Assembly (NCBI GenBank): GCA_945893045.1 | Contig: CAMDEA010000012.1 | Location: forward strand, 1-64,000 | Source of the DNA: Planctomyces sp. SH-PL62 | GTDB lineage: Bacteria; Planctomycetota; Planctomycetia; Planctomycetales; Planctomycetaceae | DNA length: 64,000 nt | Direction of reading: 5' to 3' | Shown here: positions 27,364-36,347 of the stretch, one piece after another | Numbering within the stretch: the first letter of the stretch is position 1 | How the letters are laid out: each line of letters begins with the position of its first letter | Notes under the pieces: model-generated | Seen by the model: the letters and a program-made list of their open reading frames with translations, nothing else | Told to the model about the DNA's origin: nothing | Database searches by the model: none | Position numbers and translations under genes: made by a program

Positions 27364-27425
27364 GCCGGAACGCGCTAGCGTCCGGTTTGTGGATTCATCG
27401 AGAACCGGACGCTAGCGCGTTCCGG
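27364..27425. repeat. palindromic element overlapping the DUF6513 gene stop
   Basis: GCCGGAACGCGCTAGCGTCC and its reverse complement GGACGCTAGCGCGTTCCGGC flank a short loop. The TAG stop codon of the DUF6513-like gene (27412-27414) lies in the right arm. Confidence 0.92.
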
Positions 27426-28809
27426 CTGATTCCTGGCCGCGCCGCCGGTCGTGAGCACTCACTTCGGGGATCGTCAAGAACCCCCACTGCAAAGCCTCGT
27501 CCTGCCGGTACTGCTTGCCCAGCGTCAGTGCCGTCGTCGCTTTCGCCAATTCGTAACCAAGATAAAAGGAGTGCGCCGAGTCGATCGGCGTCGTGCGTGT
27601 GATCTCGTTAAACAACTCGAACGGATCGGTCCCGTGCCAGTGCCCGTCGCGGTTGATTAAGTGCAGTTCACCACGCTCGACGAAGACGCGGAAGTTCGCA
27701 TCGCGGATTTGTTCGGCCAGCCGACGCAGTCCCACTTCGCCCAATTCGTGGACCTTCACATCGCGCAGCATCACCAGTTGCGAGTTCACATGCTTCGGCA
27801 GTACGTGATTCGTCACCGCGTGCCGCATCAACCGCCGCGCAAGATCAAACTCCTTAACCGCCGATCGGCACCAGCCGACGACCTCAGTCGTCAACACGCT
27901 GCGAATACCGAGTTCCTGACAGATCGCCGCGAACAAGAAATTCAGACCAGCGCTATCGACTTCCGACAACTCCGTCAGATTGCCGATGCCCATCATCATT
28001 TCCGCTGCGGGCCAACGACGACGAGCCTCGAAGTACCGAGCCAATGAGGCCGCGAATCCGAATCCGATGGGTTCCAGAATCGGATCGATGCGAAACTTTC
28101 GGCCAGCGGCAGCAAGCAGTGCGGTCGTTCTGACCAACGACTCGCCGTCCTGTGGTTGATCGGGAATAACGACCAACTCGGCGTCGCAAGCGGCCAGCCA
28201 GTCGGCGTTCGTGCTGTTGCAACTCAACACCAATTCGGCACCTGCCGCGACCGACTGTTCAACTTCACGCCGGTCAAAGCTGTCGATCGAGACGCGAAAG
28301 CCCTCGGCCCGCAGCATTCGCGTGGCCGCTCCGACTTGGGGCCAGAAATCGTCGGGGATGCAGCCGAGGTCGATAATGTCCGCGCCGTCTCGGCGATATT
28401 TCTCAGCTTGCGCGAGCAACTCCTGGTGACTCAATCGCGGAGCGTGATTGATCTCGGCCAGAATCTCGACGTCGTACCGGCTGAGGTCCGGCGGCGACTT
28501 CGCTTGGCCGCCGAAGTATTCCGGAAGATCAAACATGTCCTTCGGGCCTCGCTCAAACGGAGTGCCGAACTTCTGAGCCAGGGATTCCAAATCACCGCCG
28601 CACCAACCCGGCAATAACACGCGATCGACCCCTGACGGCGGTTCGAGCTTTCTGGCGACGAAATCCACAGACATCAACGCCGCCACGCTGATTCCTAATA
28701 CCGCGACGTCGTAATCAAAGCCCATCTTCGGAGCGAGCGTTACCAGCAACTCGCGCAACGACGCTTCAGCCAGTCGTCCCGTCACGAACAAGATGCGTTC
28801 CGCTGGCAT
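27412..28809 (-). CDS. DUF6513-type dihydropteroate synthase-like protein
   Basis: 465 residues from the ATG at 28809. The first 120 residues (ERILFVTGRLAEASLRELL) form an N-terminal domain as in DUF6513. Then comes a TIM-barrel like dihydropteroate synthase: AEINHAPRLS, DGADIIDLGCIPDD, GFRVSIDSFDRREVEQSV, ELVLSCNSTN, RIDPILEPIGFGFAASLARY. In planctomycetes such proteins occur with genes for tetrahydromethanopterin-linked C1 transfer, so a role in pterin synthesis is a fair inference. The gene starts 11 bases after the SDR gene stop and its own stop falls inside a palindromic element. Confidence 0.8.
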   Translation of the reverse strand: MPAERILFVTGRLAEASLRELLVTLAPKMGFDYDVAVLGISVAALMSVDFVARKLEPPSGVDRVLLPGWCGGDLESLAQKFGTPFERGPKDMFDLPEYFGGQAKSPPDLSRYDVEILAEINHAPRLSHQELLAQAEKYRRDGADIIDLGCIPDDFWPQVGAATRMLRAEGFRVSIDSFDRREVEQSVAAGAELVLSCNSTNADWLAACDAELVVIPDQPQDGESLVRTTALLAAAGRKFRIDPILEPIGFGFAASLARYFEARRRWPAAEMMMGIGNLTELSEVDSAGLNFLFAAICQELGIRSVLTTEVVGWCRSAVKEFDLARRLMRHAVTNHVLPKHVNSQLVMLRDVKVHELGEVGLRRLAEQIRDANFRVFVERGELHLINRDGHWHGTDPFELFNEITRTTPIDSAHSFYLGYELAKATTALTLGKQYRQDEALQWGFLTIPEVSAHDRRRGQESAGTR

Positions 28810-28820
28810 GATGGTTCCGA

Positions 28821-29591
28821 TCAACGCTGCGCACCGCCGTTGACGTAGATCACTTGGCCGGTGAGATAACTCGCCTCGCGGCTCGCCAAGAAACGCGCGA
28901 CGGACGCGACATCTTCTGGCGTCCCCCAACGTTTCAGTGGTGTCTCGCGCAAAACGCGCTGCTGCCAGACATCGTTCGCCCCATCACCCCACTTTGTGCG
29001 AATCCAACCCGGAGCGATGCAGTTGACGCGCACACTCGGTGCGAGACTGACCGCCAACGAGCGGGTGAATCCCATGATCGCACTCTTCGCCGCCGCGAAG
29101 AGTTCTCCGCTGTCCCCTTCCATGCCACGCTCGGCTTGATCCCAGCCGATGTTGAGAATCACACCACCTCCGGCCGCGACCATGCGCTGACCGACCAAGC
29201 GACTGAGCAGCAGCGCGCTGCGGACATCGACTTCGTACAGTCGCTGCAGCTTGTCGGAAAATCCGAGCTTCGCCGCGTCACCGGTCAGCAAATCGGCACC
29301 CGCGTTGTTCACCCAAATGTCGATGCCGCCCAACTCAGTCCAGCATCGTTCGACGAACGCCGGGAGCGAGTCTTCTTCGCCGACGTCCGTCATTACCGCG
29401 AAGACACGCGGGCCCAGCGACCGCAATTCTGCGGCGACCGACTCTGCGGCGTCTTGGTTTCGGCGTCCGTGAATGACGACATCCGAGCCCGCTTTGACAA
29501 ACTCCAAAGCGATCGCGCGACCGATGCCGGAGGTCGAGCCAGTCACCACCGCTCGCAGAACGGACAGGTTTGCAAACTCCGACAAACTCAC
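28821..29591 (-). CDS. SDR family protein with an altered catalytic site
   Basis: 256 residues from the GTG at 29591, eight bases after AAGGAG. The NAD(P) site is VTGSTSGIGRAIALEF, then NNAGAD. The usual Ser is replaced within LNIGWDQAERG, and the YxxxK motif reads ELFAAAKSAIMG, with Phe for Tyr while Lys remains. PGWIRTKWGDG and the C-terminal ASYLTGQVIYVNGG are normal. The protein therefore has the Rossmann fold and cofactor site but not the usual Ser-Tyr-Lys acid-base set. It is followed directly by the DUF6513 gene in the same transcription unit, so a pterin-related role is a plausible guess. Confidence 0.88.
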   Translation of the reverse strand: MSLSEFANLSVLRAVVTGSTSGIGRAIALEFVKAGSDVVIHGRRNQDAAESVAAELRSLGPRVFAVMTDVGEEDSLPAFVERCWTELGGIDIWVNNAGADLLTGDAAKLGFSDKLQRLYEVDVRSALLLSRLVGQRMVAAGGGVILNIGWDQAERGMEGDSGELFAAAKSAIMGFTRSLAVSLAPSVRVNCIAPGWIRTKWGDGANDVWQQRVLRETPLKRWGTPEDVASVARFLASREASYLTGQVIYVNGGAQR

Positions 29592-29608
29592 GAGAAAAAC
29601 TCCTTAAA

Positions 29609-29660
29609 GTAGACGAGTCACTCCGTGACTCGAATTCGAGTCACGGAGTGACTCGTCTAC
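29609..29660. repeat. perfect 52-bp palindrome
   Basis: GTAGACGAGTCACTCCGTGA at the left is mirrored exactly to the right with no loop; the centre is CGAATTCG. It lies 10-15 bases upstream of the SDR ribosome site, in the divergent region between SDR and ArsR genes, so it could also serve as an operator. Confidence 0.95.
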
Positions 29661-30072
29661 AAGGACTTCAGCGATTTTAGATCGTTGACGCCCCTGGGGG
29701 TGCCGTGCATAATCCCGCCCGTTCCGAATTGGTTTTCGCGGTGAATTTGCACGTCTCAATGTCGCTGACTCATTTCTGTGGCGGTTCCGCCAGTTCGATT
29801 CCTATCGCATCAGAGCCGAGTTCTCTCGTCTCTAGGATTCCCATCTTCAACCATTTCCAAATCACCACAAGTCCATTTGCCAGCAACTCGGTGTCTGCCC
29901 GACCGTTCGTTTCTCAGTTCGTCGTCTTTGTTCGTCGAGCTCTCGACCAGCGCGGTTCGTGGCAAACGGGCCAAAGGAATGCCACTTGGCTGTCCATTCG
30001 CAAAATGATTTTCCGCAGCCGCCAGCGCCGGCGGTCACTGCGGACCAACCTTCAAAACGTATTGAGGATGAA
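29661..30072. other. intergenic stretch without a recognisable gene
   Basis: About 410 bases before the ArsR gene. Open frames exist, for example one on the plus strand from 29705, but they have no domain motif and no good ribosome site. Nothing else stands out. Confidence 0.5.
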
Positions 30073-30480
30073 ATGCTCGAACTAGCCGAACCTCCCGTCC
30101 GCCGTAAGCAGCCCGTTGCCGAGGGCAACCAGCTTCCCGACCAACTCCAACACGATTTGGTCCAACTGTTCAAACTGCTCTCCGATGAGACACGCCTGCG
30201 CGTGTTGATGTATCTATACCGGGAAGACGAACTGCACGTCTCGGCGATGTGCGAACGACTGCAACAGAGTCAGCCGGCCGTCAGCCATCACTTGGCCTTG
30301 CTGCGCGAGGCAGGATTGATCGGCTGCCGACGGGACGGCAAGCACAACTTCTATTCGATCCGGCAGACGCACTTCCACCGCGTCGTCGCGCAGCTTTTTC
30401 AAAACATCGCCGACCCGACTCAACCGGAGTTCCGGTTCGACGAGTTCATTGTGACACCGCGGCGACACACCGGAGCATGA
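30073..30480 (+). CDS. ArsR/SmtB family transcriptional regulator
   Basis: 135 residues. The ATG at 30073 follows TTGAGGATGA, with the GAGG six bases upstream, which decides the start although the frame is open further. The winged helix is LLSDETRLRVLMYLYREDEL, HVSAMCERLQQSQPAVSHHL (recognition helix) and LREAGLIGCRRDGKHNFYSI. No metal-binding Cys pair is obvious, so the signal is unknown. A clear rho-independent terminator follows. Targets may include the divergent SDR unit or the downstream TolC-like gene. Confidence 0.92.
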   Translation: MLELAEPPVRRKQPVAEGNQLPDQLQHDLVQLFKLLSDETRLRVLMYLYREDELHVSAMCERLQQSQPAVSHHLALLREAGLIGCRRDGKHNFYSIRQTHFHRVVAQLFQNIADPTQPEFRFDEFIVTPRRHTGA

Positions 30481-30501
30481 CCATTCGCAGCCAGCGATCA
30501 C

Positions 30502-30540
30502 AGCGGAGCCGAGCAACAAGCCGGCTCCGCTTTTTTTGTT
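30502..30540 (+). terminator. rho-independent terminator of the ArsR gene
   Basis: Stem AGCGGAGCCG / CGGCTCCGCT (30502-30511 and 30522-30531) with a 10-base loop, followed by a run of T. It stands just after the ArsR stop. Confidence 0.92.
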
Positions 30541-30563
30541 TCATCACGTCGGCCGACGGCATA

Positions 30564-30655
30564 CTAACCCGAAGCGTCAGCGAGGGCGGACGCCCAGCGA
30601 CGTGATTTGCGGCGACGCGTTCTGGAGCGTCCGCCCTCGCTGACGCTTCGGGTTA
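30564..30655. repeat. family B palindromic element
   Basis: TAACCCGAAGCGTCAGCGAG and GGCGGACGC at the left pair with GCGTCCGCCCTCGCTGACGC and TTCGGGTTA at the right. It lies between ArsR and the TolC-like gene, a 360-base gap with no other gene. Confidence 0.95.
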
Positions 30656-30841
30656 GTTTGAACCGCGCTATGTTTCAACGCCCTGCGAGCCGCAACTTCT
30701 GCCGGTCGGGCTTAGTGGAGAGGTCATTCACGCTCGCAGAATCGGCACATCCAGAAACTCTTGCCAAAGCTGTAGCGATCGCAACGCCGATACTGGATGT
30801 AACGATTCGGCCGATCATTGACCGTCTGGAAGGGCGTTTTC

Positions 30842-33298
30842 ATGCCACTGCGAACGATTTGGCGACCGTGTAAGTGGGCCAGTGTGATTCTGAGCGGAGG
30901 CTTGCTCGTCGGCTGCTCCACTTCAGAAAAGAAGCTGAGCTATGTCGGCGATGCTGACCTGGAGCACTACAAAGATGTGGTGACCTCCATTGACTACCCG
31001 GCGGTTAATGAAGAGACCCCGGACGAAGTCAGCTTCTCCGATGAACCGCGCCGCATTCGCAAGCCGCGCAAGGACGAAGTCTGGAATCTCGGTTTGGAAG
31101 AGGCCGTGCATACCGCGCTCGCCAACAACGAAGTCATCCGGGACAACGGCCAGTTCCTGTCAACATCCAACCGCTTGCTGACGAATCCGGACTTCGTGCA
31201 GTCGGTCTATGATCCGGCACTGCAAGACACCAGCACCCTCTTCGGCCAGAACGGCGTCGAAGCGGCGCTCTCGGAATTCGACGCACAGTTCACGACCAAC
31301 TTTTTGTTTGGCCGCAGCAAGAACATCTCGGAAACCAACAGCTTCAATAACATTCAAGCAGGCGACACGCAGGAGACCGCCGCGGGTGACTTTCGTACGA
31401 GCTTGTCAAAGATCTTCGCCAACGGAGCACAGGCTTCGGTGCAGCACAATGTGCTCTATCAGGCATTCAACACCGGAGACTCAGGCGGGGCCGGTGGTAC
31501 TCGGCTCTTCCAGTCGTATTTCACGAACAATGCCAGTGCCACACAAAACTCCGGAATTCCCGGTGTGCAGTTTGACTATCGACAGCCGTTGTGGGCGGGC
31601 GGAGGGACTCGTTTCACGCGCATCGCCGGGCCAATCACCCGCCGGCCAAACTTGCAGGCCGTTCCGCAGGTCAACCAAGGCGTCGTGATCTCACGCATCC
31701 GCACCGACATCGCCATTGCCGACTTCGAGCAAGCGACTCAGAACCTGGTCAAAGACGTGGAAGACGTCTACTGGGAGTTGTATCTCGCGTATCGCCGCTA
31801 CGACGCCGAACTCACGGCCCGCAACAGCTCGTTGCACACCTGGCGTGAAGTCAAAGTCAAATTCGACCAAGGTCTGCCGGATAGCAACGCGGCGGATGAA
31901 GCCCAAGCTCGCGATAGTTACTTCGAAGTGCGTGCCCGTTCCGAGGAAGCGCTGTCGAATTTGTACAACTCGGAAGGCCGCTTCCGCCGATTGCTCGGTT
32001 TGCCGGTCAACGACGGTCGCGTCATTCGCCCTGCCGATGAACCGACCACGGCGGAATTCTTGCCGGACTGGCGCACCAGTTTGGTCGAGGCGCTCACACG
32101 CCGTGTGGAACTCCGCAAACAAAAGTGGAACATTAAGAGCTTGGAGTATCAGGTCGAAGCGGCTGAAAGTTTGACGAAACCACGGCTGGATTTGGTGACT
32201 CGCGCTGCCGCGAACGGCTTCGGCGATCAACTGTTTGGCTCTGCCGATCACGCACCGTCGGTCGCCGGGGCCAACGGCCGGTCCCGCAGCTTCTATGACA
32301 ATCTGCTTGAGGGGAACCAAACCGGCTACGGCGTCGGTTTTGAATTCAGCATGCCGATCGGTTTCCGAGCAGCCCACGCACAGGTTCGGAACCTCGAATT
32401 GAGACTCTGCAAGGCGAGAGCCGCGCTCGGTGCTCAAGAGTTGGAAATCAGTCACGAGTTAGCTCAGGCCTTCCGTCAGTTGGATGCGGCGTTCCAAACC
32501 GCTCAGACCAACTTCAATCGCCGCCGTGCGGCCGAGCGTCGTCTGCAAGCCTACGAAGCTCAGTACCGTGCAGGCACCCAAAAAGCGACCGTCGATCTCT
32601 TGCTCCGTTCGCAGATCAGCCTCGCTCAGGCCGAGACCGCCTACTATCAAAGCGTCGTCGGCTACAACCGAGCGATCACCGAAATGAAGTATCGCAAAGG
32701 GACGCTGCTGGAAGATGACAACGTCTATCTCGGCGAGAGCTTGTCGCATCCCGAAGCCTACGTTCAAGCCTTGCGACACGCCTGGGCTCGCAGCCATGGA
32801 CGTGATGCAGATCACCTCCACACCAAACCGGAAGAATTCGTCACTGATCAGTCTGATCCGGTCGAACTCGGCTCAGCGACCTATTCCGGGCCGGCGGATT
32901 CCGCAGCTCCAACACCACCGGAACCGGTCCCGGCTGGTGAGCTTCCCGCGACTCCTCTGAAGCCGCTGCCCGAACCAGCCGCACCGGTTCCGGCAGAGAA
33001 AAAAGAATTGCCCGGTTCCGCCGAGGCGGCCTTCTTCGATGAGCCTTCCGAAGTCGAACCGGCATCGCTGGAGATGATGGACGAGCCAGACTCAGACGAA
33101 TTGATTCAGCAGACGGACTTTCAACCGCCAGCCGCGATGAATCGTCCGCGCCCACAGAACCTGCCGTCAGACAGCGAATTCCAACCTCCCGTTCGCGGTG
33201 CTCAGTCCCCCGCCATCAAGCAGTTGGAGGACGACGATGACGACGAAATGGACGAGGAAGCGGAAGAAGAGTCGCTGAGTCTGCCTCGACGACGCTGA
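30842..33298 (+). CDS. TolC family outer membrane efflux lipoprotein
   Basis: 818 residues from the ATG at 30842; the frame opens earlier with a TTG at 30818. The N-terminus ends in a lipobox, SGGLLVGCSTSEK. Two outer-membrane-factor repeats can be seen, with long helices such as VVISRIRTDIAIADFEQATQ, EDVYWELYLAYRRYD and LSHEL-like regions, and a second set ending TVDLLLRSQISLAQAETAYY. It should form the trimeric channel of an efflux or type I system; no inner-membrane or adaptor partner is next to it. The C-terminal 180 residues are Pro/Glu/Asp-rich and end in a stretch of acidic residues, an unusual tail. Confidence 0.88.
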   Translation: MPLRTIWRPCKWASVILSGGLLVGCSTSEKKLSYVGDADLEHYKDVVTSIDYPAVNEETPDEVSFSDEPRRIRKPRKDEVWNLGLEEAVHTALANNEVIRDNGQFLSTSNRLLTNPDFVQSVYDPALQDTSTLFGQNGVEAALSEFDAQFTTNFLFGRSKNISETNSFNNIQAGDTQETAAGDFRTSLSKIFANGAQASVQHNVLYQAFNTGDSGGAGGTRLFQSYFTNNASATQNSGIPGVQFDYRQPLWAGGGTRFTRIAGPITRRPNLQAVPQVNQGVVISRIRTDIAIADFEQATQNLVKDVEDVYWELYLAYRRYDAELTARNSSLHTWREVKVKFDQGLPDSNAADEAQARDSYFEVRARSEEALSNLYNSEGRFRRLLGLPVNDGRVIRPADEPTTAEFLPDWRTSLVEALTRRVELRKQKWNIKSLEYQVEAAESLTKPRLDLVTRAAANGFGDQLFGSADHAPSVAGANGRSRSFYDNLLEGNQTGYGVGFEFSMPIGFRAAHAQVRNLELRLCKARAALGAQELEISHELAQAFRQLDAAFQTAQTNFNRRRAAERRLQAYEAQYRAGTQKATVDLLLRSQISLAQAETAYYQSVVGYNRAITEMKYRKGTLLEDDNVYLGESLSHPEAYVQALRHAWARSHGRDADHLHTKPEEFVTDQSDPVELGSATYSGPADSAAPTPPEPVPAGELPATPLKPLPEPAAPVPAEKKELPGSAEAAFFDEPSEVEPASLEMMDEPDSDELIQQTDFQPPAAMNRPRPQNLPSDSEFQPPVRGAQSPAIKQLEDDDDDEMDEEAEEESLSLPRRR

Positions 33299-33318
33299 GT
33301 CCCAGGGCTTCGCCGGCT

Positions 33319-34647
33319 TCACTTCGTCGCCGACCGCAAATCGGCGACGACTTGAGCGGCCCCTTCAACGCGGTTGTCGGTCAACGTGATGTTCTTAGTC
33401 TCGGCTCCCACACGGATGCCGATGCGTTTGGCCGAGCCGCGCTGTTCGACGATGCGGTTCTCGATCAGTTCGATCGACTCCGTCCCGCCCTGGATGTCGA
33501 TGCCGACTCCCTCATCGCCACCGCTGTTGATGATCTCGTTCCGTTCGATGCGATTGCGATGCCCGGCAAACGAGGGACCGCGTTCCGGTCGAAAGAGCAC
33601 TCCCGCCACGCCGCTGTTCTTGATGACGTTGTCGCGGACGATGTTGTCCGTGTCGCGATGCCCAATCGAAACGCTGGCCGTGCGGATGCCTTCGATCGTG
33701 TTCTTCTCGGCGAGTCCATACTTCACGCCCCAGCAGAAGAAGATGCCGATGTTGCACCGCTCGATCCGATTGCCTCGGATCAGCGGCCGCTGTGAACCGC
33801 TGCCCGGATGCAGGCCCAAGTCCGCGTTGTCGTGGCTGTGACAATTCTCGACGACGACGTCGTGACAAATCTGCCAACTGATCCCGTCGCCGTTGTTGTT
33901 CCAAGCCTCGACGCCGCGCATCGTCATCCGCTGGCAGTCCTGCAAGAAGATGCAGCCGGAGTAATTGCCGTCGAAGTGATCGTTCTTCTCGCGATTGCCG
34001 TCGAGCGTGATGTGCTCAATAACGCAGTCGCTGATGAACTCGCCGCTGATCAGCGGGAAAAGTGTCGCCGCCGTCGGTTCGCCCATTTGCCAGACGTTCT
34101 CGCGCAGCGCCTTGTCGAGCTTGAACCGCTTCCCCGAACGAGCAATCAGCGTCCGCTTGAGCACCGTCGCACCGTTGTTGTGCGGGTTCTTCGCGCGGAT
34201 CACGATCCCGTCACCGACGCGAAAACCGTTCGCGTCTTCCAGCGTGATCTCCTGATCGTACCAGTCCGAATCGACGACGATCTTCGTCTTCACGCTTGGC
34301 TCTTTAATGAGCACCGACTCCGCCCCGCTACCGACAATCCGCACCTTCGACGCCAGATAAACCGAGTTCCGCAGCCGATACGTCCCCGGCAACACCTTGA
34401 CCGTTCCGCCACCGAGCCGCGCGACCGTATCGACCGCCGCTTGCAACACCTTCTCGTTCGAGCCGATCAGATCCCCCTCCTTGTTGCCGACCGAGATCGT
34501 CAACCGCTCGTCCCATTTTGGCTCGACAGCCGAATCGCCAGACGTCGCTCGCGGAGACGTCACCTTCGGCCGACCGTCCTCCGCCAGCAAGGTCATCGTC
34601 GTGAGAACGCAAACGCCAGCACACGCGAGAAAGCTGCGACGATTCAT
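33319..34647 (-). CDS. exported right-handed parallel beta-helix protein
   Basis: 442 residues. The N-terminus MNRRSFLACAGVCVLTTMTL is a Tat-like signal. Then GGGTVKVLPGTYRLRNSVYL introduces a beta-helix with many HxN/GN turns (RGNRIERCNIGIFFCWG, VRDNVIKNSGVAGVLF, IERNEIINSGGDEGVGI). The fold is that of pectate-lyase-like or NosD-like proteins. I see no firm catalytic motif. It is likely exported and binds or cleaves a polysaccharide, which is inferred from fold only. Confidence 0.85.
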   Translation of the reverse strand: MNRRSFLACAGVCVLTTMTLLAEDGRPKVTSPRATSGDSAVEPKWDERLTISVGNKEGDLIGSNEKVLQAAVDTVARLGGGTVKVLPGTYRLRNSVYLASKVRIVGSGAESVLIKEPSVKTKIVVDSDWYDQEITLEDANGFRVGDGIVIRAKNPHNNGATVLKRTLIARSGKRFKLDKALRENVWQMGEPTAATLFPLISGEFISDCVIEHITLDGNREKNDHFDGNYSGCIFLQDCQRMTMRGVEAWNNNGDGISWQICHDVVVENCHSHDNADLGLHPGSGSQRPLIRGNRIERCNIGIFFCWGVKYGLAEKNTIEGIRTASVSIGHRDTDNIVRDNVIKNSGVAGVLFRPERGPSFAGHRNRIERNEIINSGGDEGVGIDIQGGTESIELIENRIVEQRGSAKRIGIRVGAETKNITLTDNRVEGAAQVVADLRSATK

Positions 34648-34728
34648 GTCAAACTCCCAAATAGTTGTTCCGGCTGAAAGCTGTAAGCTGATGGCTGTAG
34701 GCCGTTATCCCAAATCTTTCCTCGACGA

Positions 34729-36231
34729 TCAGAATGACTCCGGCAACGCCGAGTGCCGATACATATTCCGCAACGCCGAATCGCACAGGCCGACCACATT
34801 AAACGGCCGGATCGCCGCCGCCAACTCGCTCTCGAATTCCGCAACGTCGGCCACTTCACGCAGCCGGTCACACATCCGCCGCACAACCGGCAGCCAAGCT
34901 GGATCATTCGCCAGCAAAAAGGCCGGTTGAAATTCTCCGATGCTCGCGACACGAGCACGCTCATAACTTGTCGCCGCCGCGAAGTAGAGCATCGTGGCGG
35001 CGGCGAAGCGACGAAAGTCTCCCAACCCCGCGAAGCAGCCGCTGACTAGCAGGTCGATCATTTCGACCTCGCCCAAGACGCAGCGTTCGTATTCACGTAG
35101 TCGTAATTCCAAATCGTCACGGCCGAGCGACCGAATCAGAATGCGAGCCAGCCGCTCGATCCCGCAGAGCGTGTGCGCGATCCCGGAACTGTGCAGCGCG
35201 TCGATGAAGCCCGCCGTGTTCGGCAACATCGCCCACCAGGCACCGGCCGCGCGGGCCACCTTGCGTTGCAACCGCCCAGTGCTGCGCAGACCACCAACCG
35301 GTCGGACGATTTTCGCGTTCGCGAATTGCTCGCCGACGGACGGGTATCGGCGCAACCAGGAATCCCATTCGTCGCTCGCCGAAAGATTCGGCCGCTCGCC
35401 ACGATTCAAGTCCTGCACGAAACCGGCGCTGAGGGTCTCGTCATTGAACCGCAGTTGCCACATCCAACCGGCATCGAAAGCGTGATGCAGCGCGGCGTGA
35501 TCGCAGTCGAACGGATGCTCGGCCGTGTCGAGGCCGCGTGATTCCATGCAGCGCTTCCAGCGAGTCACGTCCGCGAAGTGAGCGAACACCGCTCGTGAAT
35601 TCGTCCGCAGTTCAAGCGTCCGATTTTCGATTCCCAATTGCTTCGCGAGAAATCCCCCTTCGCCACTCGCATCGACAACGAAGCGAGTCCGCACCTCGTG
35701 GGGCAGGTTTCCAACCTGCCCGTGCTTCAAGGGCAGGTTGAAAACCTGCCCCACGCCGGGCAATTCAATCTCCCCGATGTCGCACTGCTCAAAACAGATC
35801 GCCCCTGCCGCGCGAGCCTCTTCAAACAAAAACCCATCGACATCCTGCCGCAACCAGTGCGTATCCGAATGCTGATCGCTGCTGCTGGCCGCGACGAGCA
35901 ACTCCGTCGAATGCTCCGCATCCGCCAGGAACGGCTGACCGGCCTCGTGATGAAAGTACGAAAACCCACGCTTGATCCCAGAGACCAGTTGCGGATGCGT
36001 CGCCTGCCAGGTGCCATACTTCGCCAACGGAGCGACTCGCGGCAGGTCATACTCGCGGCACAAGTCCTTCAACACGAGATTCGCAATCGGAGTGGATGAC
36101 TCACCAATCGCAAACCGCGGATGCCGGCCTTTGTCGATCAAGGCAACGCTCAACCCCGCGCGCCGCAGCACCAGCGCCAGCAAGCTGCCGCCGAAACCTC
36201 CACCCACAATCGCCACTTCCACTTCCAGCAT
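34729..36231 (-). CDS. flavin-dependent halogenase-like FAD oxidoreductase
   Basis: 500 residues. The start ATG at 36231 is preceded by AAGGGGACAC and the protein begins MLEVEVAIVGGGFGGSLLAL, the FAD site GxGxxG. Then comes IGESSTPIANLVLKDL, FVVDASGEGGFLAK, and near 250 the segment AGWMWQLRFND, which resembles the WxWxIP motif of FAD halogenases and related monooxygenases. The coding frame contains a 57-bp palindromic element (35698-35754) that adds 19 residues including GQVFNLPLKHGQVGNL. Substrate and halogenation are unproven, because the usual tryptophan-halogenase Lys site is not certain. The radical SAM gene lies upstream on the same strand. Confidence 0.85.
   Translation of the reverse strand: MLEVEVAIVGGGFGGSLLALVLRRAGLSVALIDKGRHPRFAIGESSTPIANLVLKDLCREYDLPRVAPLAKYGTWQATHPQLVSGIKRGFSYFHHEAGQPFLADAEHSTELLVAASSSDQHSDTHWLRQDVDGFLFEEARAAGAICFEQCDIGEIELPGVGQVFNLPLKHGQVGNLPHEVRTRFVVDASGEGGFLAKQLGIENRTLELRTNSRAVFAHFADVTRWKRCMESRGLDTAEHPFDCDHAALHHAFDAGWMWQLRFNDETLSAGFVQDLNRGERPNLSASDEWDSWLRRYPSVGEQFANAKIVRPVGGLRSTGRLQRKVARAAGAWWAMLPNTAGFIDALHSSGIAHTLCGIERLARILIRSLGRDDLELRLREYERCVLGEVEMIDLLVSGCFAGLGDFRRFAAATMLYFAAATSYERARVASIGEFQPAFLLANDPAWLPVVRRMCDRLREVADVAEFESELAAAIRPFNVVGLCDSALRNMYRHSALPESF
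35698..35754. repeat. in-frame palindromic element (family G), 57 bp, in the flavoprotein gene
   Basis: GTGGGGCAGG at the left and CCTGCCCCAC at the right end the element, and inside there are two hairpin units, GGCAGGTTTCCAACCTGCC and GGCAGGTTGAAAACCTGCC. The length of 57 is 19 codons, so the host frame is preserved. Confidence 0.95.
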
Positions 36232-36347
36232 GTGTCCCCTTTCAACTTCATCCGTGCTCCGGCTCTGCCATCCGTGCGGCACACTTTTGTTTTCTGCGAT
36301 TCTGCCGGCCCGATGAGAGGCCGCACAGATTGAGACAGAAGCGTCAT

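Noticed and set aside
29705-30085. Possible gene upstream of ArsR
   Set aside because: No ribosome site or family motif, and its end overlaps the ArsR gene start in another frame.
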